The notes beneath the pieces were generated by a model, which was not told the DNA's origin, did not search any database, and worked only from the letters and a program-made list of their open reading frames with translations. This document shows, piece by piece, positions 25,148 through 35,554 of a stretch of 64,000 nucleotides of DNA. The translations under genes and the position numbers were made by a program. The DNA comes from Sedimentisphaerales bacterium. GTDB taxonomy: Bacteria > Planctomycetota > Phycisphaerae > Sedimentisphaerales > Anaerobacaceae. Every line of letters starts with the position of its first letter. Positions within the stretch are counted from its first letter, which is position 1. Where the stretch lies: NCBI GenBank assembly GCA_016936075.1, contig JAFGPS010000049.1:1-64000 (forward strand), written 5' to 3'.

Positions 25148-25865
25148 ACTTGGTTCGTTTGGTAACAACAACCAGCAAATACCTGGCTGCTGCGATTGTT
25201 ATGATGGCGGTGATTGGTATAATAAAATATTCCAGATTAGATACCCTTCCAAGTAAGAATGAAGAGAATCTTACCATGAGGAGAAAACATATTGGCATAC
25301 CAACAGCTATTATCAACCATTTGAGTTTTTCGGGCTTTTTCGTGAAAATTAAATCCATATTTAAAATCCAAAACGAAGTGAATATTGAATACGCGAAGAA
25401 ATAAAATACACCATATGCAAGGGGAAATAATTCTGTAAGGTCAGTTTTCGCTACATTAGAAATACCAAAAATCACAATACCTGAGATTAAGAGAGCTGCA
25501 GGCAGGAAAGACAGGAATGTCAGGAGCAGGAGGCTAAACAATATACTTACAAAGTTTGTTGCTAAATCCATTGCATCGCAACTTCGCCCTATCTGGCCCT
25601 GAATTACTTCATCAATTGCGCCGTACGCCGTCAAACAGAAGAATATTAGCCATACTGGAAGTTTTCGCCAGTTAACTTTTTCTTGAGGTTTTATCGAAAA
25701 CCAAACCAGAAACGCCAAAACGAGATAAGCCTGAAAATGTAAGCTTTTATCGGATACATTAGCACCTCGTACTGACGCTGGAACAGGAATATGTGCAAAA
25801 ACTATCAAAGCGGGCCAATAAAGGGCAAGAGTTAATAAAGCTAATTTTCGTTGGGGAATTTCCAT
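25140..25865 (-). CDS. VanZ-like membrane protein
   Basis: 241 residues with seven or so membrane helices. The first half matches the VanZ pattern: short cytoplasmic N-terminus, LYWPALIVFAHIP, DKSLHFQAYLVLAFLVWF, then AYGAIDEVIQGQIGRSCDAMD. That last acidic segment is the most conserved part of the family. The extra C-terminal helices extend it beyond a minimal VanZ. Family members are linked to envelope glycan processing or glycopeptide tolerance, mostly without defined chemistry. It is the only minus-strand gene in the glycan locus and converges on the TIGR03790 gene with an 8-base overlap. Confidence 0.8.
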   Translation of the reverse strand: MEIPQRKLALLTLALYWPALIVFAHIPVPASVRGANVSDKSLHFQAYLVLAFLVWFSIKPQEKVNWRKLPVWLIFFCLTAYGAIDEVIQGQIGRSCDAMDLATNFVSILFSLLLLTFLSFLPAALLISGIVIFGISNVAKTDLTELFPLAYGVFYFFAYSIFTSFWILNMDLIFTKKPEKLKWLIIAVGMPICFLLMVRFSSFLLGRVSNLEYFIIPITAIITIAAARYLLVVVTKRTKSN

Positions 25866-25901
25866 AGATATTATCCAAGAAAAACTGATTTCTGTTTTTA
25901 G

Positions 25902-25968
25902 AGCATAGTGTATGCTATTTTTGTTATTTTTCTATAAGAATTGTTAATTATTTTTATTTATAACAATT
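25902..25968. promoter_or_regulatory. Inverted repeats in the divergent VanZ / ABC exporter gap
   Basis: The 242-base gap between divergent genes (25866-26107) is very A+T-rich. It contains agcata-gtg-tatgct (25902-25916), an 8-bp inverted repeat aattgtta...taacaatt (25939-25968) and a palindrome taattc-ga-gaatta (26067-26080). These could be operator or hairpin elements for the two divergent promoters. I could not pick a convincing -35/-10 pair, and short inverted repeats arise easily in such composition. Confidence 0.3.
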
Positions 25969-26107
25969 ATTTATCAGGTTTGCAGCATTTATGTCAAAAT
26001 CAAAAAAAGTTTGATAAATATTCGAAGAATGAATACTATATTGCTCTAATCGAGTATGAATAACCCTAATTCGAGAATTATTATTTGTATAGAATTATTT
26101 ATAACTT

Positions 26108-26917
26108 ATGGTCGCTAACGACAAAATTATTTCTGGAAGCAGTGAGCCGCATAGAAAGAACTATCTTTTTATGACTTTCGTGATAGCCTTCACGGACTTT
26201 AAAATCAAATACGATAATTCTATTTTAGGATATTTCTGGAGCCTGCTTAAACCATTATTGATGTTTGGTACGCTTTATTTAGTATTTTCGAAATTTATAA
26301 GATGGGAAGTTGAAAATTATCGACTATATCTTCTTCTTGGAATTATTCTATGGAATTTCTTTGCAGAAGTAACGTTGAATAGCATGGTTCTTCTTGAAGG
26401 GAAGGGAGCTATCTTAAAGAAAATTAATTTTCCTCGCTGGATTATCATTATATCTTCTTCTTTAACGTCCTTACTTACATTACTACTTAATCTGATTGTA
26501 TTTTTTATTTTTTTTATCTTTTCAGGTGCAGATTTTCATATATCGAATTTATTGCTCTTTGTATATTTAATCGAACTTTATATTTTTTCTGTAGGGATAG
26601 CGTTTCTTCTAAGTGCTCTATATCCCAGGTTCAGGGACATTCATCATATATGGGAAGTTTTCGCACAGCTTGGATTCTGGCTTACCCCGATCATATATCC
26701 TATCACGCAAGTACCGGAAAAATATCACAGGTGGATATTTTTGAATCCCGCTGCTCGTATTATACAGGGTTCAAGACAGGCTCTCATTGAAGGCCAGGGA
26801 AGCGGATTTTTAACCTTGAAAAGCCACCTCTTCGTAATTTTTATGGCCGGATTCCTGTTTGCAGTCGGCTTGAGTTTGTATAACAAACTATCAGAAAACT
26901 TTGCGGAGGAATTATGA
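26108..26917 (+). CDS. ABC-2 type polysaccharide exporter, permease (Wzm-like)
   Basis: 269 residues with six membrane helices. It has the conserved N-terminal segment of O-antigen/teichoic-acid exporters ([20 protein letters not shown]) and a C-terminal half with [20 protein letters not shown]-type sequence and [15 protein letters not shown]. It forms the channel that flips undecaprenyl-linked glycan across the membrane. The stop codon overlaps the ATPase start by four bases (ATGA), so the subunits are translationally coupled. Confidence 0.9.
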   Translation: MVANDKIISGSSEPHRKNYLFMTFVIAFTDFKIKYDNSILGYFWSLLKPLLMFGTLYLVFSKFIRWEVENYRLYLLLGIILWNFFAEVTLNSMVLLEGKGAILKKINFPRWIIIISSSLTSLLTLLLNLIVFFIFFIFSGADFHISNLLLFVYLIELYIFSVGIAFLLSALYPRFRDIHHIWEVFAQLGFWLTPIIYPITQVPEKYHRWIFLNPAARIIQGSRQALIEGQGSGFLTLKSHLFVIFMAGFLFAVGLSLYNKLSENFAEEL

Positions 26918-27642
26918 TTAAGGTTGAAAATGTCAGCAAAACCTTCCGCCTGCCTCATGAAAGAAAATATACATTGCGACAGAGATTTGTAAGCATTTTT
27001 CAAAAGAACACATATGAGAATTTTAATGCTTTAAGGGATGTGAGTTTTGAAGTCAAGAGCGGCGAGTTTTTTGGCATAATAGGAAGAAACGGTGCCGGCA
27101 AATCAACTCTGCTAAAGATAATCGCGGGTGTATTTCAGCCAAGTGCAGGTAGAGTATTTTACGATGGTTCTATAGCTCCATTCCTTGAGCTTGGAACAGG
27201 ATTCCAAGGTGACTTGAGTGTCAAAGATAACATTCTTTTATATGGTGCTTTACTTGGTTTAAGCAGGCAGCAGATAAAAGACAGGTATGACTGGATTATT
27301 GATTTTTCAGGCCTTGAGAATTTTGTCGATGCCAAACTGAAGAATCTCTCATCTGGTATGCTTGTTCGTTTGGGTTTTTCTATAACGGTTAGCGTTGAGT
27401 GCCCAATACTATTGGTTGATGAGGTTCTTGCTGTTGGCGATATTGATTTTCAAAGAAAGTGTTACGATTCATTTAATAATTTCAAGAAAACAGGCCGGAC
27501 TATTGTTTTTGTTAGCCATGATTTGAATGCCATTGGAAATTTCTGTGACAAGGTAATTCAGATAGAAAACGGCCATTCTCTTCCAGAATTACCTGTAGAT
27601 GAGACAATTAAAAGATATATAGATATGCAAGAGAAAAAATAA
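26914..27642 (+). CDS. ABC polysaccharide exporter, ATPase (Wzt/TagH-like)
   Basis: 242 residues. Walker [10 protein letters not shown], signature LSSGM, Walker [13 protein letters not shown], and H-loop FVSHD. The LSSGM form and the conserved DEVLAVGD are typical for polysaccharide-exporting ABC ATPases. It is short and lacks the C-terminal carbohydrate-binding domain of O9a-type Wzt, so it probably does not read a terminal glycan modification. Strong ribosome site gcggaggaatt. Confidence 0.92.
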   Translation: MIKVENVSKTFRLPHERKYTLRQRFVSIFQKNTYENFNALRDVSFEVKSGEFFGIIGRNGAGKSTLLKIIAGVFQPSAGRVFYDGSIAPFLELGTGFQGDLSVKDNILLYGALLGLSRQQIKDRYDWIIDFSGLENFVDAKLKNLSSGMLVRLGFSITVSVECPILLVDEVLAVGDIDFQRKCYDSFNNFKKTGRTIVFVSHDLNAIGNFCDKVIQIENGHSLPELPVDETIKRYIDMQEKK

Positions 27643-27644
27643 TA

Positions 27645-29963
27645 ATGTTTGGCAAGTTACAAAATTACATAAAAGAAATATATGTTATCCGAACAATAAA
27701 ACGTAGCGGCTTATTCGACAAAGAATATTATCTAAAAAACAATCTCGACATAGCAAAAAGCTGCATGAATCCAATAAAGCACTATGTCTGTCAAGGATGG
27801 AATGAAGGAACAAATCCAAGTAAATATTTTAATACAAAATGGTATCTGAAAAAATATCCAGACGTTAAAAAATTAAATATAAATCCGTTCTTTCACTATA
27901 TAAAATATGGTATTAAAGAGCATAGGAAACCATCTGTCAATTATTCACATCATGATTATTGTGGGAATCGTTTTGTTTCTGAACATACAATTGATAAGAT
28001 TCCTTTGGATTTGCTTAGCCATGTACAATACCCACTCAATAGTCGGTATAAAGATAAAAAAGTAACAATTGTAATACCTATCTATAATGCATACGAGTGC
28101 CTGGAAAAACTATTGGAATCAATTTATCTAAACAGTGATATTTCTTTCGAAATCATCGCGATCGATGATAAGAGTACAGACACAAGAATAATACCTTTGA
28201 TTCAAAAATATTCTCAACAACATAAAAATTTCAGTGTATTGTACAATAAAGAAAATTTGGGTTTTGTTAAAAGTGTAAATAGAGGGATTAAAAATGCCGA
28301 AAACACAGATGTTCTGATTATTAATAGTGACGTTGAAGTACCTTCCAATTGGCTTTCAAGAATGTTTCATCCAATATGGTCAATGGAAAAGATTGCAAGT
28401 GTAACTCCAATATCAAATTCAGCGACCATAATGAGTTTCCCTAAAACTTCTTATAATAATTTGTTTGGCAGAATGTCATTGCAAGAAATTGATGATGAAT
28501 TTCAAAAATTGAATCCTGACAGTGATATATATATTGAAACTCCAACTGGTCATGGTTTTTGTATGGCCATGTCAAAAACATCTATAGACCAATTAGGCTT
28601 ATTTGATGAATTGGCTTTTGGAAAAGGGTATGGTGAAGAAAATGATTGGTGCCAAAGAGCTCAGTCTCAGGGATTTAAAAACCTGATAACGACCAATCTT
28701 TACGTTTATCATAAAGAAACAGCAAGTTTTGAACATGCAAGTAAAAATGACTATATTCGGAAAAATCTTAAGGTTATCCAAAATCGCTACCCTGATTATC
28801 CTGCTAAGGTAAATGCAACAGCTAATAATAGAGATTATAATAAAATCCGAAATCTTCTTCTATTTCTGATTATTTCACATGATGCGAAGGAAACTATTTT
28901 AAGATTTGATTCGGATCTTAAAGGCGGTTCATTTAATGTCGCTCAAGATGAAATTATGAACACTATCAATACTGTAGCAAATATCACTCTTAGATATTTG
29001 CCTGACAAAAAATGCTTTTCTTTAACTATTGTATATAAGGAATATAAAGCAGAATTCTCTTTAACAGATATTACCGAATTGGAATCCTTCTTGACTTATA
29101 TTAAAGTCGACAGGATTATAATTAATCAGTTGGTAGGTTATGATCTTCAAGTGATACTACCTCGCATAACCATGATAAGCAAAAAGTATGCATTGTCAAT
29201 TGAATTTATTACTCATGATTTCTTCTTATTGTGTCCAGATTTCAATCTTATGTATATGGGAAAGAAATTTTGCGTAAATGATAAATCACTCAAGTGCGAA
29301 TATTGCTATAACCATAATCATGTAATAAAACGATTTAAAAAAGCACTCTTAAGCAAAAAAGAATGGCAGGCAATGTGGAGAACATTTTTGTTAAACACAA
29401 CATCAATTATTGTCTTTTCAGAGTTTACAAAATCTATAATCGTAAAAAATTACCCTGAACTGAGTGATAAAATTGTTGAAAGGCCTATCAATGTTAACTA
29501 TCTTCGCAAGGTTAATATAAAGAAAACGAGAAATATTAATATTGCGATTATTGGAGGGATTAATTACCATAAAGGAAGCCAAATAGTATGGGAAATGCAT
29601 AAACTAATAAGAAATTCACAAAATTATAAAAATATCAAATTATTTCTTTTCGGAGAAACAGATAACTTTTTGCTCCGAGAAAGTAAAATATATAAAGGTC
29701 TGTATTCTCGGGGACAATTACCGGAACTAATGGAAAAGAATCATATTAACCTGATTTTTATTCCATCAATATGGGGAGAAACTTTTTGCATAACAGCTCA
29801 GGAAGCTATTGAAATGGATATACCAGTAGCAGTTTTTAATATAGGTGCTGTACCTAAAAGGGTTTGTAATTATAATAAAGGCTTGGTTATAGATAAGATA
29901 GATTCTAAATATGCCCTTAACTCTATAATTCAATTTGTCACGGAATTCAATGAAAATATATAA
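27645..29963 (+). CDS. Two-domain glycosyltransferase (GT2 + GT4-like)
   Basis: 772 residues. The first 105 contain two copies of a short repeat (FDKEYYLKNNLDIA...NPIKHYVCQGWNEGTNPS and FNTKWYLKKYPDV...NPFFHYIKYG), a motif often found at the front of cell-surface glycosyltransferases. About 135-390 is a GT-A domain: VTIVIPIYNAYECLEKLLES, IIAIDDKSTD, INSDVEVP and ETPTGHGFCMAM, closing with a GYGEENDWC acidic motif. About 570-772 is a GT-B/GT4-like half (AIIGGINYHKGSQI, FIPSIWGETFCITAQEAI). It probably adds two sugars in succession. The gene is distinctly A+T-rich. Confidence 0.85.
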   Translation: MFGKLQNYIKEIYVIRTIKRSGLFDKEYYLKNNLDIAKSCMNPIKHYVCQGWNEGTNPSKYFNTKWYLKKYPDVKKLNINPFFHYIKYGIKEHRKPSVNYSHHDYCGNRFVSEHTIDKIPLDLLSHVQYPLNSRYKDKKVTIVIPIYNAYECLEKLLESIYLNSDISFEIIAIDDKSTDTRIIPLIQKYSQQHKNFSVLYNKENLGFVKSVNRGIKNAENTDVLIINSDVEVPSNWLSRMFHPIWSMEKIASVTPISNSATIMSFPKTSYNNLFGRMSLQEIDDEFQKLNPDSDIYIETPTGHGFCMAMSKTSIDQLGLFDELAFGKGYGEENDWCQRAQSQGFKNLITTNLYVYHKETASFEHASKNDYIRKNLKVIQNRYPDYPAKVNATANNRDYNKIRNLLLFLIISHDAKETILRFDSDLKGGSFNVAQDEIMNTINTVANITLRYLPDKKCFSLTIVYKEYKAEFSLTDITELESFLTYIKVDRIIINQLVGYDLQVILPRITMISKKYALSIEFITHDFFLLCPDFNLMYMGKKFCVNDKSLKCEYCYNHNHVIKRFKKALLSKKEWQAMWRTFLLNTTSIIVFSEFTKSIIVKNYPELSDKIVERPINVNYLRKVNIKKTRNINIAIIGGINYHKGSQIVWEMHKLIRNSQNYKNIKLFLFGETDNFLLRESKIYKGLYSRGQLPELMEKNHINLIFIPSIWGETFCITAQEAIEMDIPVAVFNIGAVPKRVCNYNKGLVIDKIDSKYALNSIIQFVTEFNENI

Positions 29964-30051
29964 TGATCTTATTCTTCATTATTTTAAAGACAACTATAAG
30001 ATTAAAAAGAGATCTTAATTACAAAAGTTAATAAATATTTATAGGATTGCA

Positions 30052-31260
30052 ATGGTGAAAATAGTTGATACAAGGTATGGTTCTTTTGAGCTTGTTGAAC
30101 ATGACAATCTAATATGCAGGTCTCTTGAAAATTATGGTGAGTGGGCTCAGAATGAGCTGGAAGTAATATCACATTTTATACAAAAAAATGACCACGTCCT
30201 TGATGTTGGAGCATTTATTGGAACTCATACAGCAGTCTTTAGCTCTTTAGTTGGCTCTGAAGGTAAAGTATATTCTTTTGAACCTGTAGAATATATTTTT
30301 AATATTCTTTCTAAAAATATCCAGCGAAATCATTTCGAGAATACAATTTTATTTAACGTAGCTTTAGGCTCCAGAGAAAATATTATTTCTACTCCAATTA
30401 TTGACTTTAACAAAACAAAAAATTACGGCTCCTTTTCTCTCAAAGAGAAGTACGAATTAAAAGAGCAGTTAAGCAATAATATAAAAGTTGAATTTATTGA
30501 TAAATACGACTTCAAAAAAGTTGATTTTATAAAAATAGATGTTGAGGGAATGGAATATGATGTCCTAAGGGGAGGCATAAATACTATTCAACGTTATAGG
30601 CCATATATTTTTTCTGAAGCTAATTCACTTGAAGACGGTATCGCTGTTCTTAACCTCAGCCGAGATATTCATTATAAGGCTTACGGAGTGTTAACTTTTG
30701 CATATTGTAAAAATAATTTCAGAAAAAATCAGACGAATATCTTTGATGAAGCACAAGAGCTTGGCCTGTTACTAATACCTGAAGAAAATATAGCCAAACA
30801 TGCTGAATTATTTACCATTAAACATATACCTGAAATTGTTAAAGCCGATGACTTGGGATTTATGCTTAACCATAAACCACAATATCCTTATGAGATACTT
30901 TCAAATTCTTTGTTGGCAAAAACATTTGATATACGTGGATATCATTTTGTCAAAGCTCAACAAAGGAATGAAGAGCTAATGTCAGAAAAATTAAATATGA
31001 AAAATGTTATATCAGAAAAAGTTATTGAAATAGACCGCTATCGAGATGAACTATATCGTGTCTATACTTCATGTTCATGGCGATATACTGCTCTTTTTCG
31101 AAAAATAGGAAGTTTTATTAAACGGGTATTATTAATAGCACATCGGCCACGTATGCGTTTGGTTATTAAACGCTTTTATTTCTTGATACCTGTGCGGATT
31201 CGTAACAGCCGTACTATGGAAAAACTTAAGAACCGTTTTAAAAATGCAGAATTAAAATGA
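30052..31260 (+). CDS. FkbM-family SAM methyltransferase with C-terminal coiled-coil tail
   Basis: 402 residues. Methyltransferase motif I VLDVGAFIGTHTAVFSSLVG, then VYSFEPVEYIF and FIKIDVEGMEYDVLRGG, are typical of FkbM enzymes, which O-methylate sugars or other glycans. After about residue 300 comes a charged coiled-coil and the SCSWRYTALFRKIGSF element. That SxSWRxTxPLR-like signature often ends glycan-locus proteins. Ribosome site aggattgca. The last four bases overlap the start of the next glycosyltransferase. Confidence 0.85.
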   Translation: MVKIVDTRYGSFELVEHDNLICRSLENYGEWAQNELEVISHFIQKNDHVLDVGAFIGTHTAVFSSLVGSEGKVYSFEPVEYIFNILSKNIQRNHFENTILFNVALGSRENIISTPIIDFNKTKNYGSFSLKEKYELKEQLSNNIKVEFIDKYDFKKVDFIKIDVEGMEYDVLRGGINTIQRYRPYIFSEANSLEDGIAVLNLSRDIHYKAYGVLTFAYCKNNFRKNQTNIFDEAQELGLLLIPEENIAKHAELFTIKHIPEIVKADDLGFMLNHKPQYPYEILSNSLLAKTFDIRGYHFVKAQQRNEELMSEKLNMKNVISEKVIEIDRYRDELYRVYTSCSWRYTALFRKIGSFIKRVLLIAHRPRMRLVIKRFYFLIPVRIRNSRTMEKLKNRFKNAELK

Positions 31261-32183
31261 TGATCGATATCTTATTAGCTACATATAATTCATCAAAATA
31301 TCTTGAGCAAACTATAGAATCCATATTAAAACAGGAGTTTCAGAACTGGCGGTTATTAATTCGAGATGGAGGCTCAAATGACAATACTCTCAAAATTATT
31401 GAAAAATATACACAAAACTATAAAGGCAAAATAATTTATTATTCTTCTACAGGAAATGCTTGCGCCATTGATAATTTTTCGGCTTTATTATTGCAAAGCT
31501 CTTCTGATTACATAATGTTCTGTGACCATGATGATGTATGGCTTCCGAACAAAATCTCAAAATCAATTTCGATAATAAAGAAAAACGAAGATGATTCTGG
31601 TAAGAACGTCCCATTCATGCTGTTCACAGATAAATACGTGGTGAACAGTGATCTGTCTGTTATTAGTAATTCTTATTTAAAGTATCAGAAATTGAATCCT
31701 GAAAGAATAAAACTTAATTATCTTCTTGTTCAAAATGTCCCCAGCGGCTGTACAATTTTGATCAACCGAGCCTTTGCCGATTTATGTGGAGAGATTCCGA
31801 ACCAGGCAGTCATGCACGACCATTGGCTTGCATTAATAGGAGCAACATTGGGTAAAATGATTTATTTGGATGAGCCTACTTTGCTTTATCGCCAGCATGC
31901 TAAAAACTATTTAGGAGCCTCGAAATATGGATGGGCATATTTTTTTAGTAAATTTACCAGCGGCATAAAAGCTGCCAGAAAACGTTTTTATGAAAATGTA
32001 GAGCAGTCAAAAAGTTTTGTCGAGCATTTTGGAAATCAATTAAATAACGAAGATTTACAATTGTTAATGGAATTTTCATCTTTAGATAATTATAACTGGC
32101 TAAATAGGCGTAAAATATTGCTTCGCCATAGGATTTTCAAAACTGGCCTGAGACGAAATTTAGGAATGTTTTTGATAATATAA
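31257..32183 (+). CDS. Family 2 glycosyltransferase, rhamnosyltransferase-like
   Basis: 308 residues. GT-A fold start IDILLATYNSSKYLEQTIES, then LLIRDGGSNDNT, the metal-binding motif MFCDHDDVWLPNKI, and PSGCTILINRAF with the later HDHWLALIGA. This pattern is that of the RgpA/WbbL-like inverting GT2 group that often transfers rhamnose; the actual sugar cannot be read from the sequence. ATG 31257 or 31260 (two consecutive Met codons) overlaps the previous stop. Confidence 0.88.
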   Translation: MMIDILLATYNSSKYLEQTIESILKQEFQNWRLLIRDGGSNDNTLKIIEKYTQNYKGKIIYYSSTGNACAIDNFSALLLQSSSDYIMFCDHDDVWLPNKISKSISIIKKNEDDSGKNVPFMLFTDKYVVNSDLSVISNSYLKYQKLNPERIKLNYLLVQNVPSGCTILINRAFADLCGEIPNQAVMHDHWLALIGATLGKMIYLDEPTLLYRQHAKNYLGASKYGWAYFFSKFTSGIKAARKRFYENVEQSKSFVEHFGNQLNNEDLQLLMEFSSLDNYNWLNRRKILLRHRIFKTGLRRNLGMFLII

Positions 32184-32209
32184 AATTTATTAACAGGTGT
32201 ACGCTATTT

Positions 32210-34153
32210 ATGAAAAAAAATAATATTACATTTGAATATGTACTAAACCTATATAAAAAATTCAGCAGTGAATTTATAGCAACCATTGTGTTTATAGTTA
32301 TTGCTTTTCATACTCTACCAATTTTATTGCGTTTGAGTTCAACCGGGCTTGATCACTCATGGTTAGAAGGATTAAACATGGCATTTATCAAAAAAATGCA
32401 GTTTGGAAAGGATATTATAATAACATTTGGGCCATTAGGCTTTCTCTTTTTGCCTGAATTTAATAACTTTAATACATGGATAATTTCTCTTACGTTTGCT
32501 TTGTTTGTACATCTTCTTCTTGTATATTCGATATATATGATGATAAAAAATCTGTCTCTTAATTTATTGGATTTATTGGTTTTGGTAATTATCCTGGTAT
32601 TTGCTTTGCCGATTCTTCCTGTTGAATATAAGCTATTGTATAGCATTACAGCTTTATTATATTTGTCTGTTGCAGATGAACGTGTTTCTAAATATGGATT
32701 TCTTATATGTATTCTAATATGCATTTTAATGGCTGTTGTTTCTCTATTAAAATTTACTGCAGCAATAACCAGCTTTAGTATTTTGTTATTTATAGCTGTG
32801 TATTATCTATATAGAAAAAAATATGTTTATATTCCTGTTGTATTGGGTACATATGTCGGTTCGATTCTTTTATTGTTGTATATGATAGGACAGGATGTAG
32901 TTAATTTTCTGGCATATTTGGTTAATAGTTTTGAAATTTCCAGTGGGTATAATTCTGCTATGTCCACAACGGGCAATAATGAAGATGTTATTGCCGGTTT
33001 TTGTGTTATTGGTTTATTATTAATTATATTGGTGGATTCTATCCTGAAACGAAAAAAGGATTTGGTACTTTTTCTTTTAATAAATTCGGGTTTCATTTTT
33101 ATAAGTTTTAAGCATGGTTTTGTCAGGCATGATAGTGGGCACATATATATTTTCTTTTCAAATATGCTTTTGCTATTAATTATCGCAGCTTTCACACTTA
33201 AAGCTGAATCCAGAGCGTTTTTGCAGCATTCTTCATTTGTTCTTATTTGTGTTTTAATAGGATTTATTTATCATCAATATCCACACTCACTAAAGCCAAG
33301 GTTTTCAGAACAATACAGAAACATTTATTCTACCGTGTCTACAATCAATAGTAGCCCTCAAGAAAGAGATAAGATTCTTGATGACAATAAAGATAATATG
33401 AAGAGATTTTATGATTTGAGTGAAAGAACACTTGATTACATAAATAATAAAACAATGGACATACTACCGTGGGAAGTATCCCTTGCATATGCTTATAATC
33501 TGAATTGGGCCCCAAGGCCTGTTTTTCAGAGTTACACTGCTTATACACAAAAACTTGATATTATGAATGCCGAATATTATGAAAAAAACATTTCGCCGGA
33601 TATTCTTCTATATGGTTTGGAAACAATAGATGGAAGGTATAATCTTTTCGACACTCCAGGAACTTTTAGAACTATACTAACTTATTATGAACCGGTATTA
33701 ATTGATAAAGGGTATTTGTTATTGCAGAAAAGTGATATGCCGAATTTGGCATCTTCCGAACAGGTTTCTTCTATTGATGCTAAAATCGGAGAATCGATAC
33801 CTATTCCAAAGATAGATGAAGGATTTATATTCGCTAATATTTATCTGGATTACAATCCGGCCGGTAAAATATTGAATATCCTGTACAAAGCTCCTTATGC
33901 TATGATAAAAATAAAGTCGGGCGAGAAGGAATATAATCACAGGATTATTTTTTCAACTGCGCAAAACGGTATTTTTCTGTCGCAGTATATAACTAACGTT
34001 GAAGAATTAAAACAGGTATGGAATAATAAGCCGCTAAATAACCTTGATTCTTTTACTATATCGGTTGGAAATAAGAGTTTTTATAATGAAAATATACATG
34101 TGAACTTTTTTTTGGTTAAGCCCGCGATATTCGCTTTGTCTAAGGGGAATTAA
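32210..34153 (+). CDS. Polytopic membrane protein, probable GT-C-like glycan enzyme
   Basis: 647 residues with about ten membrane helices in the first 390 and a soluble C-terminal 250. Early charged motif GLDHSWLEGLNMA on the first outside loop, then FGKDIIITFGPLGFL and later KHGFVRHDSGHIYIF. An acidic or His-containing first loop in a multi-helix protein is the layout of GT-C glycosyltransferases that use polyprenyl-linked sugars, or of large ligase-type glycan enzymes. I do not recognise a named family. It belongs to the glycan locus by position and composition. Confidence 0.65.
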   Translation: MKKNNITFEYVLNLYKKFSSEFIATIVFIVIAFHTLPILLRLSSTGLDHSWLEGLNMAFIKKMQFGKDIIITFGPLGFLFLPEFNNFNTWIISLTFALFVHLLLVYSIYMMIKNLSLNLLDLLVLVIILVFALPILPVEYKLLYSITALLYLSVADERVSKYGFLICILICILMAVVSLLKFTAAITSFSILLFIAVYYLYRKKYVYIPVVLGTYVGSILLLLYMIGQDVVNFLAYLVNSFEISSGYNSAMSTTGNNEDVIAGFCVIGLLLIILVDSILKRKKDLVLFLLINSGFIFISFKHGFVRHDSGHIYIFFSNMLLLLIIAAFTLKAESRAFLQHSSFVLICVLIGFIYHQYPHSLKPRFSEQYRNIYSTVSTINSSPQERDKILDDNKDNMKRFYDLSERTLDYINNKTMDILPWEVSLAYAYNLNWAPRPVFQSYTAYTQKLDIMNAEYYEKNISPDILLYGLETIDGRYNLFDTPGTFRTILTYYEPVLIDKGYLLLQKSDMPNLASSEQVSSIDAKIGESIPIPKIDEGFIFANIYLDYNPAGKILNILYKAPYAMIKIKSGEKEYNHRIIFSTAQNGIFLSQYITNVEELKQVWNNKPLNNLDSFTISVGNKSFYNENIHVNFFLVKPAIFALSKGN

Positions 34154-34158
34154 AAAAA

Positions 34159-35493
34159 ATGATGTCAAAAAAAACAATAAAATGGTTGACCTGGACAGGC
34201 ATTGTGATGCCGATTATATTTGTTTTCTATTTTGTAAATAAATATGGCTTTACTGTTCCATTTTGGGACGAATGGGATTATGTAATTCTGCTCGAAAAGT
34301 TTCATAATCATACGCTTACTTTTACAGATATGTGGGTTCAGCACAACGAGCATCGCATGTTTTTTACAAATATCCAGATGCTTTTTTTAGCAAATCTTTC
34401 GGGCTGGAATATTATGCTTGAGTTGTATTGCAGTATAATATATGCCGCTTTGAGTCTTTATTTTCTAATATCTTTACTCGATGATACAATAAGTTCAGAG
34501 AGCAGCTATATACTAAAGATTGTTATTTCTTTTTTAATGTTTTCGATGATACAGTATGAAAACTGGTCAATGGGTTTTTCAGTCCAATATTATATGGCAA
34601 TGACAGGAGTAATAGTTTCAATATGGTCGATAAATAAATGGCAGGGACAAATGCGGGGCTTAATTATAGCGGTGCTCGCGTCAATATTTGCTATTTTTTC
34701 ATTTGGCGCAGGTTTATTTATATGCCCCGTTATTTTATTTATGTTAATTTTTCAAAAGAAATGGAAATTGAAACATATTCTAATTTGGATCGCAACTTGT
34801 TTTGTAATTACTTGTGTTTATTATTATAACTATAATATTTTAGAGGGCAACCCTTCTTTATCATACTCATTAAGTCACCCGGTTTTATTTATTCGTTATG
34901 TTCTTGTATATTTAGGTTCGCCTTTGGGGCAAACTATTGTCTATTCAAGTTTAGTGACAATAATTTTGTTTGTCATATCAGTATTGGCAATATTTGATAT
35001 CATGTGGTTGGATAAAGATCAATTGATAAGGCTGATTCCATGGATTGCTTTAATGATATACACGATAATATGTGCTTGTGTAATATATTTAGGACGAATA
35101 AATTATGGAGTTCATCAGGCTTTGGATAGCAGATATACTACAATTTCGACTCTTTTTATAATTTCTGTTATTGTTTTACTATACAACTCGATAATACTGC
35201 ATCTTGGGAGAAATAAAGCTCTTAAAAGGAATAAGATTGTGCTTATAAAAGATATGCTTTTTATAGTATCAGTTGTTTTGTTATTTTGTTGTTCATATAT
35301 AAAAAGCTATCAATTCGGAATGAAGGAAATGAAAAGAAGATACGAAGTAATTAATCGTGCGGCTGTATCCCTGAATGATCCGGAGAATGCTTCTGATGAA
35401 GACCTGAAAAAATTATGTTGGAATCCAGATATTGTAAGGGAAAGAATGAAAATCCTTAATGAGTTGGGAATCGAGTTCAATAAAGAAAAATAG
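34159..35493 (+). CDS. Polytopic membrane protein, GT-C-like, paralogue A
   Basis: 444 residues with ten or so membrane helices. The first outside loop holds VPFWDEWDYV followed by QHNEHRMFF. The acidic WDEW and the His/Arg motif are reminiscent of the catalytic first loop of GT-C enzymes. The next gene is a close paralogue: both share the WDEW, QHxEHR and KWQGQMRGLIIA segments and similar C-termini (WNPDIVRERMKILNELGI versus YPNPDVVRQRIKIL). Five bases separate it from the preceding gene. Function not assigned beyond membrane glycan enzyme. Confidence 0.65.
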   Translation: MMSKKTIKWLTWTGIVMPIIFVFYFVNKYGFTVPFWDEWDYVILLEKFHNHTLTFTDMWVQHNEHRMFFTNIQMLFLANLSGWNIMLELYCSIIYAALSLYFLISLLDDTISSESSYILKIVISFLMFSMIQYENWSMGFSVQYYMAMTGVIVSIWSINKWQGQMRGLIIAVLASIFAIFSFGAGLFICPVILFMLIFQKKWKLKHILIWIATCFVITCVYYYNYNILEGNPSLSYSLSHPVLFIRYVLVYLGSPLGQTIVYSSLVTIILFVISVLAIFDIMWLDKDQLIRLIPWIALMIYTIICACVIYLGRINYGVHQALDSRYTTISTLFIISVIVLLYNSIILHLGRNKALKRNKIVLIKDMLFIVSVVLLFCCSYIKSYQFGMKEMKRRYEVINRAAVSLNDPENASDEDLKKLCWNPDIVRERMKILNELGIEFNKEK

Positions 35494-35554
35494 ATTTCAA
35501 AAGATAGCTTATTTAAGACTATTATGCCTCAATGTTCTGAAGTAAAGGAATAAT

